From the NCBI RefSeq assembly GCF_000022905.1, contig NC_012590.1, positions 2,046,001 through 2,110,000 of the forward strand: DNA of 64,000 nucleotides, read 5' to 3'. How positions within the stretch are numbered: the stretch's first letter is position 1; the number at the start of each line of letters is the position of its first letter. The notes beneath the pieces are model-generated. The model was not told the origin of the DNA. It searched no databases and saw nothing but the letters and a program-made list of their open reading frames with translations. Positions 38,988 through 48,435 of the stretch are shown here, one piece after another. A program made the translations under genes and the position numbers. Source of the DNA: Corynebacterium aurimucosum ATCC 700975 (GTDB lineage: Bacteria; Actinomycetota; Actinomycetes; Mycobacteriales; Mycobacteriaceae).

Positions 38988-39034
38988 GTGAAAGATGCCA
39001 CATTTTTAGCAGGACGTGCGGGCCAGAGAGCTAG

Positions 39035-40666
39035 TTACAAGTTTAACTCCTGTTTAAGTTCCGCAGCGATGCGGTCCAATCGCTCTTCAGCGCCTACCCA
39101 ATCGACATCGCCTTCCCGCACCACTTCGAGGTAGCACTTGAGCTTCGGCTCCGTACCCGAGGGGCGGATAATGACGCGGTCGTTGGCCTCGGTTTCCAGG
39201 ACCAATCCGGGGGTCGGGTCCAAGCCTTGGTAGCCCTTCGACATATCGCTCGCGCGCAGGACGGGCGAACCGGCCAGCGATTCCGGCGGGGATTGCAAGA
39301 TCTGCTCCAGGGTGGGAGCAATCTGCGTGATGTCGTCGAAGCGGAAGGTCAATGGCTTCGTCTTGTACGTGCCTAATTCAGCGGCGAGCTCGTCGAGTCT
39401 ATCTTGCAGGTTCTTGCCTGCAGACTTCAATTCGGCTGCCAAGCACGCGACGGTCACTGCTGCCGAAATACCGTCCTTGTCCGCCACGGTTTCGGGGTCG
39501 CAGCAGTACCCGATTGCTTCCTCGTAGCCAAAGGTCAGGTTAGGTGTGCGCGCAATCCATTTAAACCCAGTGAGCGTCGTGCGCCACTGGGCGCCGCGTG
39601 CCTGTGCAATGCGCCCGAGGAAGCGACTCGACACCACTGAGTTGGCCAACACACCGCCGTCGCGAGCCAAGTAATTACCCAACAGAGCACCGGTTTCATC
39701 ACCGGTGAGCTGACGCCACCCGTTGTCGGTAGGAATGGCAACGGCACAACGATCTGCATCAGGATCCAACGCCACAATAATGTCGCTTCGTGTTTCCTGA
39801 GCGGCTGCAAAGGCACAGTCGAGCGCACCCGGCTCCTCGGGGTTAGGAAAGGTAACGGTGGGGAAATCTGGATCTGGCTGGGCTTGCTCTGCCACCAGTT
39901 CAACTTCAGTGAACCCCACTGCTTCCAGGGCCTTGAGCGCTAATTCACCTCCCACACCGTGCATCGGTGTGAGAGCGATGCGAAGATCTCGCGGTCCCTC
40001 CCCCGCACGTTCTTTAATGCGCGTTAGGTAGCTTTCGCGGGTATCAACCTCTTCTACCTTTCCAGGGCCGTTGGCCGCATCACGGGCCACCTGATCAGCA
40101 GGAGGAGCGGCAGCAATCGCAGCAGCAATCGCAGAATCAAACGGCGGCACGATCTGCACACCTTGGCCATCACCTTCGACTACGCGGCCACCCAAGTACA
40201 CCTTGTAACCATTATCTTGGGGCGGATTGTGCGAAGCCGTAACCATAACTCCTGCATCAGCACCTAGTTGCCGAACCGTAAACGCGGTAAGCGGAGTGGG
40301 ATTCTGTGGCGGGAGAACTAATGCATGTCCACCCGCGGCGGCCACCACATCAGCAACATCGCGATGAAAAGCTGCGGAACCATGACGAGCGTCGCATCCG
40401 ACGACAACTTTCGGCACGTCCACGTGCTTCTTCAGCACGTCCATCAACCCCGCTGTCGTTCGGATAACGACAGCGCGGTTCATCTGCGACTCACCCGGAC
40501 CGATCGTGCCGCGCAGGCCAGCAGTCCCAAAAGACAGCGGGCCTGCAAACAACGGGCGTAGCGTTTGCTCATCGCGCGCATCGATGAGGGACTGTATCTC
40601 TGCCCGCGTTGCCGGATCTGGGTCGTGCTCAGCCCACCACCGGGCGGTCTCCAGCAAAGATGTCAT
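39035..40666 (-). CDS. Phosphohexomutase / phosphopentomutase family enzyme
   Basis: A 543-residue alpha-D-phosphohexomutase superfamily protein. The catalytic serine loop is VTASHNPPQDNGYK near residue 130-143, the metal loop is LDPDADRCAVA near 290-300, and the sugar loop FGYEEAIGYCC near 370-380. It is 2 bases after deoC, in a nucleoside-degradation operon, so it most likely interconverts ribose-1-phosphate or deoxyribose-1-phosphate with the 5-phosphate; the superfamily also includes phosphoglucomutases (PgmB-like), so this is inferred from context. The start at 40666 gives MTSLLETARWW; the upstream frame has no ribosome site. Confidence 0.88.
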   Translation of the reverse strand: MTSLLETARWWAEHDPDPATRAEIQSLIDARDEQTLRPLFAGPLSFGTAGLRGTIGPGESQMNRAVVIRTTAGLMDVLKKHVDVPKVVVGCDARHGSAAFHRDVADVVAAAGGHALVLPPQNPTPLTAFTVRQLGADAGVMVTASHNPPQDNGYKVYLGGRVVEGDGQGVQIVPPFDSAIAAAIAAAPPADQVARDAANGPGKVEEVDTRESYLTRIKERAGEGPRDLRIALTPMHGVGGELALKALEAVGFTEVELVAEQAQPDPDFPTVTFPNPEEPGALDCAFAAAQETRSDIIVALDPDADRCAVAIPTDNGWRQLTGDETGALLGNYLARDGGVLANSVVSSRFLGRIAQARGAQWRTTLTGFKWIARTPNLTFGYEEAIGYCCDPETVADKDGISAAVTVACLAAELKSAGKNLQDRLDELAAELGTYKTKPLTFRFDDITQIAPTLEQILQSPPESLAGSPVLRASDMSKGYQGLDPTPGLVLETEANDRVIIRPSGTEPKLKCYLEVVREGDVDWVGAEERLDRIAAELKQELNL

Positions 40667-40667
40667 T

Positions 40668-41324
40668 TTAAGCCTCGAACCCTTCGAGCACGGCCGCAGA
40701 GGATGACAGACCCAAGCGCGTTGCGCCAGCATCAATCATCGCCTGCGCGGCTTCAGCATCGCGAATTCCCCCTGAGGCTTTTACCCCAAGGCGGCCTTCG
40801 ACAGTTTCTGCCATGAGTTTCACGGCATGGACCGAAGCGCCACCGGCGGGGTGGAACCCAGTCGAGGTCTTAACAAAATCGGCACCTGCACGCTCGGCGG
40901 CTTGGCATGTGGCGACGATTTCTTCATCATCAAGCGCAGCAGATTCAATGATGACTTTCACGATGACGGGAGCCGGTGCCGCATCGCGCACGGCTTTAAT
41001 GTCAGCCTCCACCGCAGCGTAGTCATGGGATTTGACCTGGGAAAGATTTACCACCATGTCAATCTCCTCGGCCCCGTCCTTCACAGCCCGCCCAGTCTCA
41101 GCTGCTTTGACCTCGGTTTTCACAGCTCCGGAAGGAAAACCCACAACGGTAGCAACGTGCACACCGGAGGGGACATCGACAGGCAATTGGTTAGGCGATA
41201 CACAAATGGAATAAGTGCCCAGTTCTCCTGCCTCCTTGGCCAGAGCAGCCACTTGGTCCGGAGTAGCTTCCGGTTTGAGCAGGGTGTGATCAATCATCTG
41301 AGCAACGTCAGTACGGGAAGTCAT
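40668..41324 (-). CDS. deoC: Deoxyribose-phosphate aldolase
   Basis: DeoC splits deoxyribose-5-phosphate to acetaldehyde and glyceraldehyde-3-phosphate. The 218-residue enzyme begins [18 protein letters not shown] (family start), and the Schiff-base Lys lies in [11 protein letters not shown] near residue 151. A second conserved Lys is in [10 protein letters not shown]. It is downstream of the thymidine phosphorylase gene by 27 bases and upstream of the mutase, so purine or pyrimidine deoxynucleosides can be taken to central carbon. Confidence 0.96.
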
Positions 41325-41351
41325 AGTGCCTCCTAAAGAAAAGTAGGTGTG

Positions 41352-42638
41352 TTAGCTGATTCGGTCGAGAATGATCTTGCGCTCTTCAGATAGCGGCTCA
41401 TCGGTAATTTGGAAACCGCTGTTGAGAACCTCCAAGGAGCGCTCGAAGCGGTCTGGGGTTTCCGTGTGGAGAGTAAACAGTTTCTGTCCCTTGGTCACTT
41501 TCTCGCCCTTCGTGGCATGCAGTTCAATACCAGCGGTGGCCTGTACCGGATCTTCCTTTCGAGCACGACCGGCACCCAAGCGCCACGAGCTCACGCCGAC
41601 AGCGAGAGCATCAAGTTCGGTCAGGTAGCCATCGGAGTCCGCGATGACATCGTGGGTGTGGCTCGCCACCGGCAGAGCGGCATCTGGGTCGCCGCCCTGC
41701 GCCTTAATCATTTGCTTCCACTTGTCCATAGCACGGCCGTCCTTGAGGGCTGCCTCAATGTCGGCGTCGTGAACGCCGGCCGCCTCGAGCATCTCGCGAG
41801 CCAGAGCAACAGTGAGTTCGACGACGTCCGCCGGACCGCCACCGGCGAGCACCTCTACAGATTCCTCAACCTCAAGGGCATTGCCTACCTTGCGCCCCAG
41901 AGGGGTCGACATATCAGTCAACAAAGCAGTCGTCTTCGTGCCAGCATCCTTGCCCAAATCAACCATGGTTTGCGCCAACTCGCGAGCCTGCTCTTGGTTC
42001 TTCATGAATGCACCGGAGCCGACCTTAACGTCGAGAACCAAGGAAGACGTACCTTCCGCGATTTTCTTAGACATGATAGAGGAAGCAATCAGCGGGATGG
42101 CCTCCACAGTGGAGGTGATGTCACGCAGCGCGTAAATCTTTTTGTCCGCAGGAGCCAGGCCAGCACCGGCAGCACAAATGATGCAGCCTGGATCCTCCAG
42201 GATTTCCATCATGCGTTCATTACTGACATCAGCTTGCCACCCTGGAATAGCTTCGAGCTTATCCAGCGTTCCGCCCGTGTGCCCAAGGCCGCGACCGGAC
42301 AGCTGCGGTACGGCAACGCCGAAAGCTGCAACAAGCGGCGCGAGCGGCAAGGTGATCTTGTCGCCGACACCACCGGTGGAGTGTTTATCGGCGGTCTTCT
42401 TCGACAAGGAATCGAAGCTCATTGTCTCACCGGAGGCAATCATGGCCTGGGTCCAGCGCGAAATCTCCCCACGGTTCATGCCATTGAGGAAAATGGCCAT
42501 ATTAAGTGCGGCCATCTGCTCATCGCCCACCACTCCACGCGTGTAAGCATCGATTACCCAATCAATCTCATCGGGGCTCAGCACCCCCTTGTCACGCTTA
42601 GTACGGATAACGTCAACTGCATCAAATTTCTCGGCCAT
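41352..42638 (-). CDS. deoA: Thymidine / pyrimidine-nucleoside phosphorylase
   Basis: The 428-residue enzyme cleaves thymidine or uridine with phosphate. The signature KHSTGGVGDKITLPLAPL lies near residue 80-97, with SGRGLGHTGGTLDKLE after it; a C-terminal PYNP domain (GIELHATKGEKVTKGQ) completes it. The ATG at 42638 has AAGGAG 7 bases upstream. Whether it is thymidine-specific (deoA) or general (pdp) is not decided by sequence alone. It is divergent from cdd, with 205 bases between starts, probably the control point of the cluster. Confidence 0.94.
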   Translation of the reverse strand: MAEKFDAVDVIRTKRDKGVLSPDEIDWVIDAYTRGVVGDEQMAALNMAIFLNGMNRGEISRWTQAMIASGETMSFDSLSKKTADKHSTGGVGDKITLPLAPLVAAFGVAVPQLSGRGLGHTGGTLDKLEAIPGWQADVSNERMMEILEDPGCIICAAGAGLAPADKKIYALRDITSTVEAIPLIASSIMSKKIAEGTSSLVLDVKVGSGAFMKNQEQARELAQTMVDLGKDAGTKTTALLTDMSTPLGRKVGNALEVEESVEVLAGGGPADVVELTVALAREMLEAAGVHDADIEAALKDGRAMDKWKQMIKAQGGDPDAALPVASHTHDVIADSDGYLTELDALAVGVSSWRLGAGRARKEDPVQATAGIELHATKGEKVTKGQKLFTLHTETPDRFERSLEVLNSGFQITDEPLSEERKIILDRIS

Positions 42639-42843
42639 GACAACTCCTTCACTCTTGGCCTGCCTATTACGGGATACGGAATGCAGCCCGCTGTGCTTTA
42701 CCTCACTTAAAATTCGGGCTTGTGCATCGCAACATAGCCCATTATTATCGCTAGTAGAACAGATGTCAATGAGGAGTTTTCTATTTGTTCCCATAGTGCT
42801 GGGACACACCTCCTCCCGCACCGCAAGAAAGGACCCCATCGCT

Positions 42844-43278
42844 ATGAATGCGACAACAATTCCAACGGATGTTGAGCTTTTGGAGAAGGCGAGGGAAGCC
42901 GCACATCATGCATGGGCGCCGTACTCCTCGTTCCCGGTCGGTGCCGCCATACTTCTCGACGATGGCCGGGTCATCACCGGCTCCAACGTCGAAAATGCAT
43001 CCAGTCCCTTGGGCATCTGCGCCGAGCGCAACGCCGCTGCTCACATGATCACGTCGGGTGAGGCCACCGCTGATGACGGCCACTTGCCCAATCTGCCCGT
43101 AATTCGCGCTGTTGCCATCGTTGGCCTCAAGGCTGAACCGTGCTATCCGTGTGGCGCCTGCCGCCAGGTACTGCGCGAGTTCAACTGCGAACGAGTCATT
43201 GTGTCCGTCGACGGTGCACCCCGCAGCTTCGACTTCAGCGAAATCCTCCCCTATTCCTTTGGCCCCGAGGCCCTTTAG
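42844..43278 (+). CDS. cdd: Cytidine deaminase
   Basis: Cdd deaminates cytidine and deoxycytidine to uridine forms. The 144-residue length is that of the tetrameric type. The zinc and catalytic residues are in GICAERNAA (Cys-Ala-Glu) and PCYPCGACRQVL (Cys-Gly-Ala-Cys). The ATG at 42844 follows AAAGGA. It is transcribed with nupC, which starts 18 bases later, away from deoA. Confidence 0.95.
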   Translation: MNATTIPTDVELLEKAREAAHHAWAPYSSFPVGAAILLDDGRVITGSNVENASSPLGICAERNAAAHMITSGEATADDGHLPNLPVIRAVAIVGLKAEPCYPCGACRQVLREFNCERVIVSVDGAPRSFDFSEILPYSFGPEAL

Positions 43279-43296
43279 GAGAATGGTCTGATAAAC

Positions 43297-44517
43297 ATGG
43301 AACGCCTACAAGGTCTTTTAGGAATCCTCGCGATCCTCGCGGTCATTTATGTTCTTTCAAGTTCGCGCAAAAACATTAAGTGGCGCACAATCGGTGTGGG
43401 CCTCGCCCTTCAGATTGTCTTCTGCTACCTAGTGCTGGCGTGGGAGCCCGGGTTCAAAGCTCTCGCAGCAGTCTCCCACGGCCTAACCAAGCTCACTGAT
43501 TTCACGAACGAAGGCACGTCCTTCGTATTCGGTGGCTTACTCGGGGAAAACTTCATTTTCGCCCTCAATGTTCTTCCGGTGGTCATCTTTTTGGGCGCAA
43601 TTATTGCTGCGCTCTACTATCTTCGAGTCATCCAGTACTTTGTCGAGTACGTCGGTTCGGGCATTAAATGGCTTATGGGCACATCCAAGGTGGAATCTGT
43701 ATGGGCCACGACAGTTATTTTTCTCGGCCAATCTGAGGCCCCACTCGTCATCAAGCCCTACCTACCCAAGCTCACTCGCTCGGAGCTTTATACCTGCATG
43801 GTCGGCGGCTTCGCCTCGGTCGCTGGCTCCACGCTCATTGGGTATTCCCTATTGGGCGCACCGTTGGAGTATCTGCTAGCCGCGTCTTTGATGAACGCCC
43901 CAGGTTCGCTTCTGATCGCCAAGGGCCTTATGCCAGAGACCGAGGAATCTAGCTTGGATGCCACAGTCAAGGACGTGCGCGACAATGATTCCAAGAACAT
44001 CATCGATGCCATCAGTAACGGCGCCATGGCCGGCGGCAAGATCGCTATTTCAGTGGCCTGCCTCCTCATTGCCTTTATCGCTATGATCGCGATGCTCTCC
44101 GCCATCCTCGGCGGTGTAGGCTCTATCTTCGGCCAAGACAACTGGTCTCTTGAGGGCCTCTTTGGTCTCCTCTTCGCTCCGGTGGCATGGCTCATCGGTG
44201 TTCCGTGGGACGACGTTATGCAGGTTGGCAACTTCATTGGCCAAAAGACAATCCTCAATGAGTTCGTTGGCTACACCGCCTTTGGTGAAAGCATCGACCA
44301 GCTCAGCGACAAAGCCATCATGCTCTCTTCCTTTGCTCTGGCCGGCTTTGCCAACATCTCCTCCATCGGTATTCAAATTGGAGCGATCGGCGGCCTCGTA
44401 CCGGAGCGCCGCGGCGAGATTGCGAAGCTCGGGCCTAAAGCCCTGTTCGGTGGTTTCTTAACCAATATGCTCAACGCCGCCATTGTGGGCGTCATCGTCG
44501 CCCCCATGGTTCTTTAA
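43297..44517 (+). CDS. nupC: Concentrative nucleoside transporter
   Basis: A 406-residue NupC/CNT-family permease that takes up nucleosides with a cation gradient. Hydrophobic segments run through the protein; the family core ATTVIFLGQSEAPLVIKPYL and FALAGFANISSIGIQIGA is present with GSGxK-like VGSGIKWLM upstream. It follows cdd by 18 bases, and a SorC-type regulator gene converges on it. Uptake plus phosphorylase, aldolase, mutase and deaminase make a full nucleoside-use cluster. Confidence 0.94.
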   Translation: MERLQGLLGILAILAVIYVLSSSRKNIKWRTIGVGLALQIVFCYLVLAWEPGFKALAAVSHGLTKLTDFTNEGTSFVFGGLLGENFIFALNVLPVVIFLGAIIAALYYLRVIQYFVEYVGSGIKWLMGTSKVESVWATTVIFLGQSEAPLVIKPYLPKLTRSELYTCMVGGFASVAGSTLIGYSLLGAPLEYLLAASLMNAPGSLLIAKGLMPETEESSLDATVKDVRDNDSKNIIDAISNGAMAGGKIAISVACLLIAFIAMIAMLSAILGGVGSIFGQDNWSLEGLFGLLFAPVAWLIGVPWDDVMQVGNFIGQKTILNEFVGYTAFGESIDQLSDKAIMLSSFALAGFANISSIGIQIGAIGGLVPERRGEIAKLGPKALFGGFLTNMLNAAIVGVIVAPMVL

Positions 44518-44529
44518 CCCGCACCAAGG

Positions 44530-44557
44530 AGAGCCTCTCAGCACGAGGGGCTCTTTT
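44530..44557 (+). terminator. Intrinsic terminator after nupC
   Basis: AGAGCC and GGCTCT (with CTC/GAG extending the stem) are followed by TCTTTTGTTTG, a good U tract, 13 bases after the nupC stop. Confidence 0.8.
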
Positions 44558-44568
44558 GTTTGTTTCTC

Positions 44569-45504
44569 CTAAAGCTGAAGCAATCGGTTCGCTGTTTCTT
44601 TGTCGATGACGACATGCGTCGCCAGCTTCATGCGCAGCGCGGTATCGATGGCTGCCATCTTTTGAAGCCCACCGGCCACCATAAAGCGTTGCGGAATCGC
44701 CTTTAGTTCTGAGAGTGAAATGCCGATAGTGCGCGCATCTATAGCTGGCGAGGCCACCTCCCCATCGGCCGTGTAAAAACGCGAGCATGCATCACCAACG
44801 GCCTGACGTTCAAGCACATGGATCTCCTCTTCACTGAGGTATCCAAGGTTCATCAACAGGCTATCGCGTGAGACAGCTCCCACAGTGAAGACCGCAAGAT
44901 CAGCGTGGCGCCCTGCATTCAAAATGGAAGAAATGTGTCTATCTTTTTCGACGATTTCTTTTGCTTCCGCAGAGTCGAAAATGACTGGCAGAGGCAGGCT
45001 CAGAGTCTCGGCTCCAAACGCCGCACTAATGCGCTTGAGCGTGTCCATGTCATTTGTCACGCGGATAGAGTGCGAATGTCCACCTTTGAGCTGTACAATC
45101 TCGACTCCAGCCACGCTTTTAGGCTGCATATGCCGCGCCACTGAGTGCATGGTATTCCCCCAGGAAATCCCCACACTCATACCGTCATGGACAAGTTCAT
45201 GGAGCATCTTGGCCCCGACGCGCCCCAAGCCCTCTGTAAGTGTGTCTTCATCACCACGTGGGCTAAAGACGAGACGAACATCCTCAAGCCCATAACGCTC
45301 CATTAGTCGTTGGCCTAGCTCGTCGCCGTCCTCACGGGGATCATGGATTTCCACCGTGACGTATCCGCGGGTTTTGGCATGTTGCAAGAGCTTGGCAACG
45401 GTTGGCCGGGACAGCCCCATCTCAGCAGCCACCTCGCTTTGGCTCAGCCCTCCGCGATAGTAAAGCTTGGCCACCTGCAGTGATTGTTCGTCACGTAGCT
45501 CCAT
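44569..45504 (-). CDS. deoR: SorC/DeoR-type sugar-binding regulator of nucleoside catabolism
   Basis: A 311-residue protein of the SorC family, to which the B. subtilis DeoR belongs. The N-terminal helix-turn-helix is LSQSEVAAEMGLSRPTVAKLLQ (about 20-41), and a sugar-phosphate-binding domain follows (DGMSVGISWGNTMHSVA, then GGHSHSIRVTNDMDT). The sensor ligand in this family is often deoxyribose phosphate; the neighbourhood supports the same role. It converges on nupC and lies 90 bases before clpX. I could not find an obvious operator in the deoA-cdd gap. The symbol follows context only. Confidence 0.85.
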   Translation of the reverse strand: MELRDEQSLQVAKLYYRGGLSQSEVAAEMGLSRPTVAKLLQHAKTRGYVTVEIHDPREDGDELGQRLMERYGLEDVRLVFSPRGDEDTLTEGLGRVGAKMLHELVHDGMSVGISWGNTMHSVARHMQPKSVAGVEIVQLKGGHSHSIRVTNDMDTLKRISAAFGAETLSLPLPVIFDSAEAKEIVEKDRHISSILNAGRHADLAVFTVGAVSRDSLLMNLGYLSEEEIHVLERQAVGDACSRFYTADGEVASPAIDARTIGISLSELKAIPQRFMVAGGLQKMAAIDTALRMKLATHVVIDKETANRLLQL

Positions 45505-45543
45505 GATCGATTCCTCTCATCCACTCTGGTTTGGACCGCAAAA

Positions 45544-45579
45544 ATGGCCGAGCGACGCTTTCCAGCACCACCCGGCCAT
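45544..45579 (-). terminator. Terminator after clpX
   Basis: ATGGCCG and CGGCCAT pair around 22 bases, followed on the minus strand by TTTTTGC. It lies 15 bases after the clpX stop codon and before the SorC-type regulator start region. Confidence 0.7.
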
Positions 45580-45594
45580 GAATCTACATCAGGT

Positions 45595-46890
45595 TTAAGC
45601 GGATTCCTTCGCTTCGTCCGAATACACGAATTCCGGCTCGCCGCCGTCGGTCACGCAGTCCTGCGTGATGTGGACGCTGGCAATGTCCTCGCGGTCCGGC
45701 AGGTCATACATGATGGGCACGAGCAGCTCCTCCATGATGGCGCGCAGGCCGCGGGCACCGGTCTTGCGCTCGAGCGCGAGCTCAGCGATCGCTTCCAGCG
45801 CCTCATCCTCGAAGTGCAGCTCCGCACCATCCATGCTGAACAGGCGCTGGTATTGCTTGACCAGCGAGTTCTTCGGCTCCACGAGCACCTTAACTAGCGA
45901 TTCGCGGTCCAGGTTATCCACCGTGGCAACCACCGGCAGGCGGCCGATGAACTCGGGGATGAGGCCGAACTTCACCAGGTCCTCCGGACGCACCTGGGAG
46001 AAGAAGTCGACTGATTCCTTCTCATCTTTGGTCTCCAGCTTGGCGCCAAAGCCCACGCCCTTCTTGCCCACGCGCTCCGAAATCACCTTGTCCAAGCCCG
46101 CAAAAGCACCGGCCACGATGAAAAGGATGTTCGTCGTATCCAGCTGGATGAATTCCTGATTCGGGTGCTTGCGCCCACCCTGCGGCGGGATCGCCGCCAC
46201 GGTTCCTTCAAGGATCTTCAGCAGCGCCTGCTGGACGCCTTCACCGGACACATCGCGGGTAATCGATGGATTCTCCGACTTGCGGGAGATCTTGTCCACC
46301 TCATCGACGTAAATGATGCCGTGCTGCGCGCGCTCCACATCAAAGTCCGCTGCCTGCAGCAGCTTGAGCAGGATGTTCTCGACGTCCTCGCCCACGTAGC
46401 CAGCCTCGGTCAGGCTCGTGGCATCCGCGATGGCGAAGGGGACGTCCAACAAACGCGCCAAGGTCTGCGCCAAGTAGGTTTTACCGGATCCCGTCGGGCC
46501 CAGCATCAGGATGTTGGACTTAGAAATCTCAACTTCTTCATCCTGCGCCTTCTTCCGGCGGCCCTCCAGGCCCGCGGCCTCCTCAGCCTTGATGCGCTTG
46601 TAGTGGTTGTACACAGCCACCGACAACACGCGCTTGGCCTGGTCCTGGCCAATGACGTACTTATCCAGAAAAGCCGAAATCTCCGAAGGACGCGGAAGGC
46701 GCATCTCCTTCTCTTCGTCCGCCTCGGCCTGAGCCGCGCCGAGCTCCTCCTCGATGATTTCGTTGCAGAGCTCGATGCACTCGTCACAGATGTAGACGCC
46801 GCCGCCGGCGATAAGCTTCTTCACCTGCTTCTGACTCTTTCCACAGAAGGAACACTTGAGCAGGTCAGCGCTTTCTTGCATACGTGCCAT
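45595..46890 (-). CDS. clpX: ClpX ATPase of the ClpXP protease
   Basis: ClpX unfolds substrates and feeds them to ClpP. The 431-residue protein starts with the zinc-binding domain ([14 protein letters not shown] and CDECIELC, four Cys near residues 14-42), then the AAA+ module with Walker [13 protein letters not shown] near 131-142, Walker [10 protein letters not shown], and the pore loop [10 protein letters not shown] region. It is transcribed towards the SorC-type gene and is divergent from an MFS gene. The clpP genes are 2.4 kb away, separated by two plus-strand metabolic genes. Confidence 0.97.
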   Translation of the reverse strand: MARMQESADLLKCSFCGKSQKQVKKLIAGGGVYICDECIELCNEIIEEELGAAQAEADEEKEMRLPRPSEISAFLDKYVIGQDQAKRVLSVAVYNHYKRIKAEEAAGLEGRRKKAQDEEVEISKSNILMLGPTGSGKTYLAQTLARLLDVPFAIADATSLTEAGYVGEDVENILLKLLQAADFDVERAQHGIIYVDEVDKISRKSENPSITRDVSGEGVQQALLKILEGTVAAIPPQGGRKHPNQEFIQLDTTNILFIVAGAFAGLDKVISERVGKKGVGFGAKLETKDEKESVDFFSQVRPEDLVKFGLIPEFIGRLPVVATVDNLDRESLVKVLVEPKNSLVKQYQRLFSMDGAELHFEDEALEAIAELALERKTGARGLRAIMEELLVPIMYDLPDREDIASVHITQDCVTDGGEPEFVYSDEAKESA

Positions 46891-47020
46891 GAAGGCCTTT
46901 CAACTCTTTTCTCTGGGGTTATGGTGGGGCGATTTTACCGCAGTTTGTTCCACTCTAGTAAACCACTCAGACTCGAGCGCTATTCCTCACTCAGCGGCGC
47001 GCCCTTGAATTTAAAACGGC

Positions 47021-47071
47021 AGTTAGTGGACATAGACAGAGCGGTTCACTAACTTACATCGAAACCGCTCT
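47021..47071. promoter_or_regulatory. Two interlocking inverted repeats upstream of the MFS gene
   Basis: AGTTAGTG (47021-47028) pairs with CACTAACT (47047-47054), and AGAGCGGTT (47038-47046) pairs with AACCGCTCT (47063-47071). The repeats overlap each other, so only one can form at a time if read as RNA. They lie 20-70 bases before the MFS start. Either two operators or a switch-like leader; unproven. Confidence 0.5.
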
Positions 47072-47089
47072 ATCAGCAGAAAGATTTTC

Positions 47090-48394
47090 ATGGACATCCG
47101 CGAACTCATCGACCGCTCCCCCATGGGCGCACGCCAATGGCTCATCATCGCCATTGCCCTCTTCCTCAATGCACTCGACGGCTATGACATGGTGGCCATG
47201 GCCTTCGGCGCCGGCACCGTCAGCGAAGAGTTCGCGCTGTCCGATTCTTCCCTTGGCTGGCTCCTGTCCTCCGCCCTCATCGGCATCGGCCTTGGCTCGC
47301 TCTTCCTCGCCCCGTTGGCTGACCGCCTTGGACGTACCACCCTCATCACGGTCTCGCTCGTCATTGACCTCGTCGGCCTCGTGCTCACCGCCCTCGCGCC
47401 TACATTTAGCCTGCTGTTGCTGTGCCGCCTCATCACCGGCATTGGCGTCGGCGGCGTCCTTGTCTGTGTCACCGTGCTCGTCAGCGAGTACTCCAACCTG
47501 CGCTTCCGCGGCCTGGCCGTCGCCATCTACGCCTCCGGCTATGGCCTCGGTGCCTCCTTCTGCGGCGTTGTCGCCTCCTCCTTCGATACCTGGCAGCCCA
47601 TATTCTGGGTTGGCGCAGCACTCACAGTTGTCGCCCTTATCCTCACGGTTGCTTTCGTCCCCGAGTCCGCAGACTTCCTCGCCGCCCGTGGCCGCATGGA
47701 CACGGTGCGCACCATCACCGCCAAACTCGGCCTCACGGGAGACGTCAGCGTCCGCCCGCGCACCAGCCACAAGGCCTCCTACAAGGACCTCGTCTCGCCG
47801 CAGTTCCTGCGCACCTCCATCAAGCTCTGGCTGGCCTTCAGCTTCATCATGTTTGCCTACAACTTCACCTCGCAGTGGACCCCGAAGCTTCTTACCGCCG
47901 AGGGCCTTACCGCCCAGCAGGGCATCATCGGCGGCATCATGCTTTCCTTCGGCGGTGCTATCGGCGCCATCCTCTTCGGCCTGTTCACCACGCGCATCGA
48001 CGCCCGCCCCCTGCTCATCGTCTTCTGTCTTATCTCCTCCGTCGTCCTCGTCGGCTTCATTAACTCCACCGCCGTGCCTTCCCTCATGTTTGCCCTCGGA
48101 GTCGGCGTAGGCCTTACCCTCAACGCCTGCATCTCCGGCCTTTACACCGTCACCCCGGAGGCTTACCCTTCGGCGCTGCGCACCACGGGTACGGGCGCTG
48201 CCATCGGCATCGCTCGCGTGGGCGCTACCCTCGCTCCCATCCTGGCGGGCTATCTGCTCGAAAGCGGCTGGACCCCAACGGGGCTCTACACCCTCGCCGG
48301 CGCTACCGCTGTGTTGGCCGGAGTCTCCCTCATCGGTGTGCGCGCCTACACGGCAGCCACCAAGCAGACAGCACCCCAGACCGTGGCGGCCTAG
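47090..48394 (+). CDS. MFS transporter, aromatic-acid:H+ symporter type
   Basis: A 434-residue major-facilitator protein with 12 hydrophobic segments. The first segment holds DGYDMVAMAFGAG, the hallmark of the AAHS (aromatic acid/H+ symporter) group, and LADRLGRTTLI is the loop 2-3 motif. The C-terminal half repeats the pattern with TPEAYPSALRTTGTGAA. Likely substrates are benzoate-like or other organic acids; the exact one is unknown. A SDR dehydrogenase follows 41 bases downstream and could act on the imported compound. Promoter-proximal inverted repeats suggest its own regulation. Confidence 0.9.
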   Translation: MDIRELIDRSPMGARQWLIIAIALFLNALDGYDMVAMAFGAGTVSEEFALSDSSLGWLLSSALIGIGLGSLFLAPLADRLGRTTLITVSLVIDLVGLVLTALAPTFSLLLLCRLITGIGVGGVLVCVTVLVSEYSNLRFRGLAVAIYASGYGLGASFCGVVASSFDTWQPIFWVGAALTVVALILTVAFVPESADFLAARGRMDTVRTITAKLGLTGDVSVRPRTSHKASYKDLVSPQFLRTSIKLWLAFSFIMFAYNFTSQWTPKLLTAEGLTAQQGIIGGIMLSFGGAIGAILFGLFTTRIDARPLLIVFCLISSVVLVGFINSTAVPSLMFALGVGVGLTLNACISGLYTVTPEAYPSALRTTGTGAAIGIARVGATLAPILAGYLLESGWTPTGLYTLAGATAVLAGVSLIGVRAYTAATKQTAPQTVAA

Positions 48395-48435
48395 GCTGGA
48401 GGGGGCACACAGCCCCAACCGCTTAGGAGCAGCAC

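Larger units (their letters stand above)
38700..39034. other. Gene-free stretch between TetR gene and phosphomutase
   Basis: About 335 bases with no convincing coding frame. It holds two hairpins (38922-38945 and 38961-38987) near the phosphomutase end. The first half is low in recognisable signal. AT content is higher than the flanks. I see no RNA gene. Confidence 0.6.

Noticed and set aside
42639-42843. DeoR-type operator in the deoA-cdd gap
   Set aside because: Only weak, imperfect inverted repeats are visible; nothing is strong enough to report.
47054-48418. Long minus-strand frame opposite the MFS gene
   Set aside because: It is rich in Gly, Asp, Glu and Ala as expected for a shadow of a high-GC membrane protein gene; the plus-strand MFS is certain.
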